Notes under the pieces: model-generated
Database searches by the model: none
Seen by the model: the letters and a program-made list of their open reading frames with translations, nothing else
Told to the model about the DNA's origin: nothing
Shown: positions 1-5,405 of the stretch, one piece after another
Position numbering within the stretch: position 1 is the first letter of the stretch
How the letters are laid out: the number at the start of each line of letters is the position of its first letter
Position numbers and translations under genes: made by a program
Assembly: GCA_948742005.1 (NCBI GenBank)
Contig: CAPYQR010000096.1
Span: 1-6,367, forward strand
Origin: an uncultured bacterium
GTDB taxonomy: Bacteria; Cyanobacteriota; Vampirovibrionia; Gastranaerophilales; Gastranaerophilaceae
Reading direction: 5' to 3'
Length of the DNA stretch: 6,367 nucleotides

Positions 1-1011
1 GTATCCGGGGAAGAAAGGAGTATGACGTCCGCCTTCTTCTTTTTTCAATACATAAACGTTAGCTGTGAATTTTTTGTGAGGTGTGATTGAACCGGGTTTA
101 GCTAAAACTTGACCGCGTTGGATTTCAGTTTTATCAATACCGCGAAGCAAAGCGCCGACATTATCACCTGCTTGACCTTGATCAAGAGATTTTCTGAACA
201 TTTCAACACCTGTAACGGTTGTTTTTCTTGTTTCTCCTAAGCCGACTAATTCAACTTCATCACCAACTTTAACAATACCACGTTCTACACGACCTGTTGC
301 AACAGTACCGCGGCCTGTGATTGAGAATACGTCTTCAACAGGCATTAAGAACGGTTTGTCTAAATCACGAACCGGTTCAGGGAAGTATGAGTCAATAGCA
401 TCCATTAATTCCCAAATTTTATCAACCCATTGGTCTTGTCCGCGGGCGATAGAATTGTTAGCTTGAACAGCTTCTAAAGCTTTTAGAGCTGAACCTTTAA
501 CGAACGGGATGTTGTCTCCATCGAATTCATAAGAAGATAATAATTCTCTAACTTCCATTTCAACAAGGTCTAATAACTCAGGGTCATCAACCATGTCGCA
601 TTTGTTCAAGAATACAACTAAGTTAGGAACACCAACTTGACGAGCAAGAAGAATGTGTTCACGAGTTTGAGGCATTGCACCGTCTGTTGCAGCAACAACA
701 AGAATAGCGCCGTCCATTTGAGCAGCACCTGTAATCATGTTTTTAACGTAGTCTGCGTGACCCGGGCAGTCAACGTGAGCATAGTGGCGTGTAGCAGTTT
801 CATATTCAACGTGAGCAGTTGAAATGGTAATACCACGTGCTTTTTCTTCAGGAGCAGCATCAATTTCATCGAATTTTTTTGCTTCTGCTTGACCTGCCGC
901 AGCCATACAGCCTGTGATTGCAGCTGTTAATGTTGTTTTACCGTGGTCAACGTGGCCGATAGTACCAACGTTAACGTGCGGCTTGGTTCTTTCGTATTTT
1001 TCTCTAGCCAT
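1..1011 (-). CDS. tuf: Elongation factor Tu (3' end cut by window edge)
   Basis: EF-Tu is the GTPase that carries aminoacyl-tRNA to the ribosomal A site. The first 337 residues are present, ending at PFFPGY. By family length about 60-70 residues of domain 3 lie beyond position 1. Visible G-domain motifs are GHVDHGKT at residues 19-26, RGITIST at 59-65, DCPGH at 81-85, NKCD at 136-139 and SALK at 174-177. Domain 2 is intact, with [16 protein letters not shown]. Residues about 182-192 (nt 436-468) form an insertion absent from E. coli EF-Tu and like the one in cyanobacterial and plastid EF-Tu. The start is fixed by the conserved [19 protein letters not shown] and by a strong AGGAGA nine bases upstream. 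It is the last visible gene of a tRNA-tuf operon, and no separate promoter was seen in its 112-base leader. Codon use is biased, as expected for a highly expressed gene. Confidence 0.99.
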   Translation of the reverse strand, partial: MAREKYERTKPHVNVGTIGHVDHGKTTLTAAITGCMAAAGQAEAKKFDEIDAAPEEKARGITISTAHVEYETATRHYAHVDCPGHADYVKNMITGAAQMDGAILVVAATDGAMPQTREHILLARQVGVPNLVVFLNKCDMVDDPELLDLVEMEVRELLSSYEFDGDNIPFVKGSALKALEAVQANNSIARGQDQWVDKIWELMDAIDSYFPEPVRDLDKPFLMPVEDVFSITGRGTVATGRVERGIVKVGDEVELVGLGETRKTTVTGVEMFRKSLDQGQAGDNVGALLRGIDKTEIQRGQVLAKPGSITPHKKFTANVYVLKKEEGGRHTPFFPGY

Positions 1012-1020
1012 AAAATAAGT

Positions 1021-1026
1021 TCTCCT
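1021..1026 (-). promoter_or_regulatory. Ribosome binding site of tuf
   Basis: On the minus strand this reads AGGAGA, with nine bases between it and the ATG at 1011. It is the best Shine-Dalgarno match in the window, fitting for EF-Tu, and it contrasts with the weak or absent sites before the 828-residue gene and flhB. Confidence 0.85.
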
Positions 1027-1123
1027 TTTTTCTTATTTTTTATTTTGATTGGTTTTTGTTTTGGTAGGGTAAGGCTTATAAAATTCTCGCTCGACTGTTG
1101 TCGGCTCGATATTTTAAAAGATA

Positions 1124-1206
1124 TGGGCAGAGGTGGATTCGAACCACCGTAGTCGATTGACGGCAGATTTACAGTCTGCTCCCTTTAGCCACTCGGGCAT
1201 CTACCC
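1124..1206 (-). tRNA. tRNA-Tyr(GUA)
   Basis: An 83-base type II tRNA with a full cloverleaf. The acceptor stem GGGTAGA pairs with TCTGCCC (one U-G pair), and the discriminator is A. The anticodon arm is GCAGA-CTGTAAA-TCTGC, with anticodon GTA at 1170-1172. The long variable arm has a GTC-AATC-GAC stem, which is the mark of bacterial tRNA-Tyr. The T arm is GGTGG-TTCGAAT-CCACC. CCA is not encoded, so the 3' end must be added by tRNA nucleotidyltransferase. It lies 112 bases before tuf and is probably cut from the same transcript. Confidence 0.97.
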
Positions 1207-1273
1207 ATAATTTTGATAAAATTATTTTTAATGATTATTCTATTGTCAAATTGCGATTTTATTTTTATTAAAT

Positions 1274-1345
1274 TGCCCTTGATGAGATTTGAACTCACGG
1301 CCTCTCCCTTACCAAGGGAGTGCGCTACCCCTGCGCCACAAGGGC
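1274..1345 (-). tRNA. tRNA-Thr(GGU)
   Basis: A 72-base tRNA with acceptor stem GCCCTTG/CAAGGGC and discriminator A. The D arm is GCGC-AGGGGTA-GCGC. The anticodon arm is CTCCC-TTGGTAA-GGGAG, with anticodon GGT at 1311-1313, reading ACC and ACU. The T arm is GTGAG-TTCAAAT-CTCAT, closed by a G-U pair. CCA is not encoded. It is second in the tRNA-tuf operon. Its first 17 bases, plus the base before them, are repeated exactly 101 bases upstream. Confidence 0.97.
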
Positions 1346-1346
1346 A
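1329..1346. repeat. Direct repeat copy 1, inside the 5' end of tRNA-Thr(GGU)
   Basis: These 18 bases are identical to 1430-1447 and cover tRNA-Thr(GGU) from one base before its 5' end through the start of the D loop. This copy is the functional one because the rest of the cloverleaf follows it. Confidence 0.9.
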
Positions 1347-1429
1347 AACATTTTTCTTTCCCTTACGCACACTCCGGAGTGCTTCCCTCTCGGAAACTTA
1401 CCCGTTGGGGTAACTTTCCTCGGCAGAGT
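1347..1429 (-). other. Unidentified structured insert between two tRNA-Thr genes
   Basis: These 83 bp are clearly richer in GC than the other spacers here. They hold a perfect 12-bp palindrome, CACTCCGGAGTG (1370-1381), and a strong hairpin (1392-1419) with arms GGAAACTTACCC and GGGTAACTTTCC around a 4-base loop, pairing at 11 of 12 positions. Together with the partial tRNA copy at 1430-1447, the minus-strand RNA can also close on itself. CCCTT (1441-1445) pairs with AAGGG (1360-1364), and GCGCA (1433-1437) pairs with TGTGC (1367-1371). The second helix needs a G-U pair that exists only on the minus strand, the direction in which the tRNAs are transcribed. I do not recognise the family. A small palindromic mobile unit, a decayed tRNA or a structured RNA are all possible. 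No convincing coding sequence is present. Confidence 0.55.
1392..1419. repeat. Inverted repeat (hairpin, 12-bp arms)
   Basis: The arms at 1392-1403 and 1408-1419 pair except for one mismatch (1397 with 1414) around loop GTTG. No T run follows on either strand, so it does not look like an intrinsic terminator. It is the most stable hairpin I saw outside the tRNAs. Confidence 0.85.
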
Positions 1430-1447
1430 CCCTGCGCCACAAGGGCA
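1430..1447 (-). pseudogene. Direct repeat copy 2: detached 5' fragment of tRNA-Thr
   Basis: An exact copy of the first 17 bases of tRNA-Thr(GGU) plus the preceding base (acceptor 5' strand and the start of the D arm), in the same orientation. After GCAGGG the sequence departs completely. No anticodon arm, T arm or 3' acceptor strand for it can be found before the real gene, so it cannot make a tRNA. It may be the remnant of a tandem tRNA duplication or the boundary of an inserted element. Confidence 0.75.
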
Positions 1448-1486
1448 TAATGATATTCTTCTCTTGAAAGTGCAATTATTAAAAAA

Positions 1487-1558
1487 AGCCGATGATGGGA
1501 CTCGAACCCGCAACCTACGGTTTACAAAACCGTTGCTCTACCATTGAGCTACATCGGC
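1487..1558 (-). tRNA. tRNA-Thr(UGU)
   Basis: A 72-base tRNA with acceptor stem GCCGATG/CATCGGC and discriminator U. The D arm is GCTC-AATGGTA-GAGC. The anticodon arm is ACGGT-TTTGTAA-ACCGT, with anticodon TGT at 1524-1526, reading ACA and ACG. The T arm is GCGGG-TTCGAGT-CCCAT, in which the second pair is a C-A mismatch and the outer pair is G-U. CCA is not encoded. It is first in the tRNA-tuf operon and starts only a few bases after the predicted transcription start. A run of T (1481-1487 on the minus strand) begins at the discriminator base. Confidence 0.95.
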
Positions 1559-1572
1559 AATTTTATATAATT

Positions 1573-1601
1573 ATACTATTGTGAACATGAAAAACTGTCA
1601 A
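1573..1601 (-). promoter_or_regulatory. Promoter of the tRNA-tuf operon
   Basis: The minus strand has a perfect -35 box TTGACA (1596-1601). At 17-bp spacing it has TAGTAT (1573-1578), which overlaps a consensus TATAAT (1570-1575) at 20 bp. Either -10 would start transcription close to 1560-1567, a few bases before tRNA-Thr(UGU). This fits a housekeeping sigma promoter for stable RNA. Which -10 is used is not decided by the sequence. Confidence 0.75.
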
Positions 1602-1690
1602 GTACAAATTTTTAAAATAATCTTAATAATATATTTCACTTTTTACAATGTTTGTTGTAATATAAAAATATTATTATAATAATTTTTATG

Positions 1691-1719
1691 TTGGATTATA
1701 TTAATATTCTTGATATAAT
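1691..1719 (+). promoter_or_regulatory. Candidate promoter of the 828-residue gene and flhB
   Basis: A TATAAT box (1714-1719) lies 17 bp after a weak -35, TTGGAT (1691-1696), and predicts a start near 1726, about 25 bases before the ATG at 1750. The surrounding 1602-1749 is extremely AT-rich, so chance matches are likely. It also holds a 14-bp palindrome, ATTATTATAATAAT, at 1670-1683, and a short inverted repeat TTACAA/TTGTAA at about 1643-1660, which could be an operator or just base composition. No sigma-28-type flagellar promoter was recognised. Confidence 0.45.
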
Positions 1720-1749
1720 TGAGTAAAAGATGATAGAGAAAGTTTATTA

Positions 1750-4236
1750 ATGCAAATAGCTAATGCTTTAAATAACCAAATAAGAATACTTTTCAACCCT
1801 GTTGTTGAAACGTTTAAATTGTTTGACTTTTTGATTGTAAAATCAAACGAGGATAGATATTTAGCACAAATTATTGAAATTTATGACGACAGGTTTGATT
1901 CGTCACAAAATGTTGCAAAATTAAAATTATTTTACAAAATTTCAAACGAAAACGAAGTTATACCATATGATAACTTTACTCCGAATAAAGAATGTGAAAT
2001 TTCAAGAATCAAACAAGATGAAGTTGAAGAATTTATCAACAACGGCAAAAAAACTTTCCCTTTCGGAATTAATGTCAAAAATTCTCTGCCTTTAAATTTG
2101 CAATATGAATTTTTCAACAACAAAGCGATAATTTTAGCCGATAAAATCGATAATGCCAATGCAATCAGCATTACATTAGCAAAACAATTATCAAACGAAA
2201 GAAATGTTATAATAATCGACTCAACAGGCGTTTTAGAGCATCAGGGAATTGCAAAAATAAAATCCTGCGAAGATTTTAAAATCCCGCTTAATTATACAAC
2301 AATTGACTATATCTTTGAAAAATGTCTGGAAGATGCAAGCCTTGAATTTCAAGCAATTTCAAGCGATATTTTAAACGAAATTAAAAAATTCGCCCGCTCG
2401 CAAGAATTCGGCTTTATTCCGTTTAATGTTTTTGTAAAAGTTTTAATGGCTCAATATAAAGCAACACCATATCCGGAGCTAAAAATACTTATTTCAAAAA
2501 TCAAAAAATTCCAAATGGATAATGTTTTTGCAAGAACAAAAGCAGATGTTGAAAATCTTAAAAAAGCAATTAATGAAAACAAAATAACAATAATTGATAT
2601 CTCCAATTCAAGCCTTATATGGCAAAAAGCATATTTAGAATATATAAGCGATATAATTGAAGAAGAAGTCTATCTTTTAACAAGAATAAACGATGAAAAT
2701 TGCGATATTGATTTAATAAATAAAATATATAACAAAAAGAAAAACATTCATTTTATTCCTAATGTTTCATATATTTACAAAAAACTTCCAACCATAATTC
2801 AATATTGCAATAATTACGTTTTGCTTCCAAGCCTTTATCAAAGAAACGACTTTTTGGATGCTAATTTTGCTCTTTGCAATTTAATCGCCGATGGATGCAT
2901 AGTATTTGGCGAAGATACCGACGGATTTTTATATCTTGTTAAAAATTACGAATCACAAGCGCAGGAAGAAAGAAAAATATACAGAAAAATCGCGCTGTCT
3001 TTATTAGACGAAGAAGAAAAAGAATTCAACACAAATAATATAGAAAATTCTGAATCTCAAAAAGATTATTTTGAAGAACATTTTGCACAAAAAGAAAAAA
3101 TAATTCCTGAACAAAATTCAACCAATGACGAATTTCAAAATCTTACAGATAAAGAAATTACAAAACAAGAACCGTCCTCAGAAGAAGAGCCGCAGCAAAT
3201 TGCACAACCAATCCAAGAAGAGCAAGAGCAAGAGCAAGAGCCTGTTGAATCTCCTGAAGAAGAAATACAGCAATCTGAAACTTTTGAAGAAATTAAAGAA
3301 GAACCAAAATTAACACTTAACGATGAAAAAATTGAAGAAGAAATTATAGACCTGGGCACAAGCGAAGATTCTTATTTCAATCATCGTGACGAACGCTTTG
3401 AAACCAAAAAAGACATGCAGAAAGAAATCGAAACAATCGACCTTTTAGACAACCAAACAAATGAAAATCTTGAAGAGATTGAAACCGATTTATCAGAAGA
3501 TGATTTAGACTTTTTTCAAATAGCAAAAGAATCATCGGAATTAATAGAAAACAAAAAAATCGAAACAGACAAACAAAAACTAACCCACACAATCGTTAAT
3601 GATGTTATTGTAGATGAAGTTCAATACAAAACCCAAAATGACGAAACAGACAACATCAAAAAAGAAGAAATTGAAAATTTACTAAATGAAAACAGTGAAG
3701 ATGAACCCGTTGAAGAAATTAGTGAAATAACCGACACACAAACACAAACCGAAACAGATACTGTCGAAGAAATCAAAGAAGAAAAAGCAGAGACAGCAAC
3801 AGAAGAAGAAGCAACCGCGGAAGATTCTTCTCAAGAATTAATTATTGATGACGATTTAATTGATGATACAGATGTCGATTTAGATGCTGTTGCACAATCA
3901 TCAATTGATGAAAGTTTCAATCAAATTCTTGAAACAACAACTGTTGAAGAATCACAAACAATTAATTTCTCAGACGGTGCTGAAATAAACCTTGATAACT
4001 TAGAAGAATCTGATTCCAATAAAGAAAGTCTGCCGATTTTTAAAGAAAAACAAGATTCCACCCCCCAGCAGGAATATAAAATCGGAGATATCGTAACACA
4101 CAGCAAATACGGAACCGGTGAAGTTATAAAAACAATGAGATATGAAAACAGACAGCTTCTTCAAATTGACTTTAAAGAAGCAGGCAAAAAGCTATTAGAC
4201 CCCAAAATAGCAAATGTTAAACTAATACAACAATAA
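1750..4236 (+). CDS. HerA-like pseudo-ATPase with acidic linker and C-terminal Tudor-like domain
   Basis: Function unknown; 828 residues in three parts. Residues 1-95 look like the beta-barrel that opens HerA-type ATPases (FLIVKSNEDRYLAQIIEI at 27-44). Residues about 105-400 follow a RecA-like HerA core: a strand, KAIILA (125-130), where the P-loop should start; VIIIDSTG (153-160), where HerA proteins have an acidic strand end; and ITIIDIS (279-285), like the HerA strand before its helical part. No GxxxxGK[ST] motif or clear Walker B is present, so ATP hydrolysis is unlikely. Residues about 415-770 are Glu/Asp-rich, low in complexity and probably disordered. Residues 775-828 (EYKIGDIVTHSKYGTGEVIK through LLDPKIANVKLI) match the Tudor-like domain at the C terminus of PcrA/UvrD helicases, which binds RNA polymerase in PcrA. 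No signal peptide or membrane segment is seen, so it is likely cytoplasmic. The start follows a weak GAGAAAG. flhB follows after 17 bp. The gene is certain; the ATPase assignment is moderate and the Tudor-like call good. Confidence 0.85.
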   Translation: MQIANALNNQIRILFNPVVETFKLFDFLIVKSNEDRYLAQIIEIYDDRFDSSQNVAKLKLFYKISNENEVIPYDNFTPNKECEISRIKQDEVEEFINNGKKTFPFGINVKNSLPLNLQYEFFNNKAIILADKIDNANAISITLAKQLSNERNVIIIDSTGVLEHQGIAKIKSCEDFKIPLNYTTIDYIFEKCLEDASLEFQAISSDILNEIKKFARSQEFGFIPFNVFVKVLMAQYKATPYPELKILISKIKKFQMDNVFARTKADVENLKKAINENKITIIDISNSSLIWQKAYLEYISDIIEEEVYLLTRINDENCDIDLINKIYNKKKNIHFIPNVSYIYKKLPTIIQYCNNYVLLPSLYQRNDFLDANFALCNLIADGCIVFGEDTDGFLYLVKNYESQAQEERKIYRKIALSLLDEEEKEFNTNNIENSESQKDYFEEHFAQKEKIIPEQNSTNDEFQNLTDKEITKQEPSSEEEPQQIAQPIQEEQEQEQEPVESPEEEIQQSETFEEIKEEPKLTLNDEKIEEEIIDLGTSEDSYFNHRDERFETKKDMQKEIETIDLLDNQTNENLEEIETDLSEDDLDFFQIAKESSELIENKKIETDKQKLTHTIVNDVIVDEVQYKTQNDETDNIKKEEIENLLNENSEDEPVEEISEITDTQTQTETDTVEEIKEEKAETATEEEATAEDSSQELIIDDDLIDDTDVDLDAVAQSSIDESFNQILETTTVEESQTINFSDGAEINLDNLEESDSNKESLPIFKEKQDSTPQQEYKIGDIVTHSKYGTGEVIKTMRYENRQLLQIDFKEAGKKLLDPKIANVKLIQQ
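3220..3240 (+). repeat. Short tandem repeat, 3.5 copies of GAGCAA
   Basis: An in-frame hexamer encodes alternating Glu-Gln in the acidic linker of the 828-residue protein. Copy-number change would add or remove two residues without a frameshift, so it alters linker length only. The repeat is short and may simply reflect the biased composition. Confidence 0.8.
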
Positions 4237-4253
4237 GACAAAAAACAAAATAA

Positions 4254-5393
4254 ATGGGCGACGAGAATAAACAATTTGAAGCCTCTCAGCAAAAACTGAG
4301 AAAAGCTCGCGAACAAGGGCAAGTTGTCAAATCAAAAGATTTATCTATGGCAATTGCCATAATTATTATGTTTAGCGCAATTTATTTAATCGCACCTGTT
4401 ATTTGGTCACAATTATCAGCCCTTTTTACAATAATCTACGAACAAATTCCCAACAAACACCTTGAAGAAATTGGATATGCTTATCTTTTTACAAAAACAA
4501 TCCTCCCAACAGCACTAATTCTGCTTCCAATCCTATTTCTCGCATCATTTGTCGGCGTCTTAGGGGACATGATTCAAATTGGCCCGCTTTTCACCACAAA
4601 ACCCATGGAATTTAACGCCGATAAATTCAACCCCACAAAATATTTCAAAAATTTAGCCAGCCCAAAAACTCTTTTTGACCTTTTTAAAAACATTGTAAAA
4701 GTAGTTATCCTTGGGATAATTGGCTATCTTGTCTATTCATCACACTTTGAACACATCCTGATGCTTGCTGCAATTGATAATCATTTTGCAATTTTAATCG
4801 AATTCGGTTCTTTAATTTTGGATTTCGTAATCAAAGCAGGGATTGCGTTTTTAATAATCGCAGCAGCCGATTACGGCGTTACAAAGTGGAAATTTCTACA
4901 AGATCAAAAAATGTCATTTAAAGAAGTAAAAGACGAATACAAAAACTCCGAAGGCGACCCAAACGTAAAAGCCGCCTTGCGCCAACGCCGCCAGCAGCTT
5001 TTACAGCAAAAAATGATGGATGCCGTTACAACATGTGATTTTGTCGTAACAAACCCAACCCATATAGCTTGTGCTGTTAAATATGATGCACAAAAAATGG
5101 AATCACCGATTCTTGTTGCAAAAGGAACGGAATTATTTGCACAAAAAATCAAAGAAATCGCAAGAAAACACAATATTCCCGTAATTGAAAATCCTCCCGT
5201 AGCACGTGCATTGTTCAGATTGGTTGAGATAAACCGTCCGATTCCTCCTGACCTTTATAAAGCAATAGCAGAAATTTTAATCTTCGTATACAAACTCAAA
5301 AAGACAACAGATATCGAAAAAGCGCGCATTCAAAAAACCGCACTCGAAAAAGGCGATATTCAAGCACAAAGAGAAATTTCAAAAGAAGAATAA
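4254..5393 (+). CDS. flhB: Flagellar type III export switch protein FlhB
   Basis: FlhB is an inner-membrane part of the flagellar export gate. It switches substrate class from rod/hook to filament after cutting itself. The 379 residues match the usual length (about 360-385). Residues 8-30 carry the family N-terminal signature (SQQKLRKAREQGQVVKSKDL). Four hydrophobic segments are at about 31-51, 80-104, 145-162 and 178-206. The cytoplasmic domain begins with the conserved linker (DEYKNSEGDPNVKAALRQ). The self-cleavage motif NPTH is intact at 267-270 (nt 5052-5063), followed by AVKYD, LVAKG, PVIENPPVARALF and the IPPDLYKAIAEIL helix. A non-flagellar secretion homologue (SctU) is possible, but the C-terminal pattern fits FlhB better. 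No Shine-Dalgarno is visible before the ATG, and the previous stop codon is 17 bp away, which suggests translational coupling. Unusually, fliP, fliQ, fliR and flhA are not adjacent: the left neighbour is the 828-residue protein and the right is convergent rmlA. Confidence 0.95.
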   Translation: MGDENKQFEASQQKLRKAREQGQVVKSKDLSMAIAIIIMFSAIYLIAPVIWSQLSALFTIIYEQIPNKHLEEIGYAYLFTKTILPTALILLPILFLASFVGVLGDMIQIGPLFTTKPMEFNADKFNPTKYFKNLASPKTLFDLFKNIVKVVILGIIGYLVYSSHFEHILMLAAIDNHFAILIEFGSLILDFVIKAGIAFLIIAAADYGVTKWKFLQDQKMSFKEVKDEYKNSEGDPNVKAALRQRRQQLLQQKMMDAVTTCDFVVTNPTHIACAVKYDAQKMESPILVAKGTELFAQKIKEIARKHNIPVIENPPVARALFRLVEINRPIPPDLYKAIAEILIFVYKLKKTTDIEKARIQKTALEKGDIQAQREISKEE

Positions 5394-5405
5394 AATTCCC
5401 ACAGG

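Noticed and set aside
1091..1107. Short inverted repeat CGAC/GTCG in the tuf leader as a riboswitch or operator
   Set aside because: Only four pairs form, with no further helices, so it is too weak to claim.
1392..1419. The strong hairpin as an intrinsic terminator
   Set aside because: No T run follows on either strand, and a terminator there would cut off tRNA-Thr(GGU), tRNA-Tyr and tuf.
1329..1447. The direct repeat as attL/attR of an integrated phage or island
   Set aside because: Only 83 bp lie between the copies, with no integrase, and integration at tRNA genes usually duplicates the 3' end rather than the 5' end.
1185..1547. Several open frames of 61-75 codons on both strands across the tRNA cluster
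   Set aside because: They run through complete tRNA genes and the structured insert, have no ribosome binding site, and their translations are just tRNA sequence read as protein.
3125..3313. A Lys/Ser-rich 62-codon frame inside the 828-residue gene
   Set aside because: It is the shifted-frame image of the GAA/CAA-rich acidic linker, with no start signal of its own.
4904..5173. An 89-codon minus-strand frame opposite flhB
   Set aside because: It lies wholly antisense to the most conserved part of flhB and has no recognisable family or ribosome binding site.
4254..5393. flhB as the injectisome homologue SctU
   Set aside because: The IPPDLYKAIAEILIFVYKLK ending and the AVKYD/LVAKG pattern fit flagellar FlhB better, though the missing neighbours leave some doubt.
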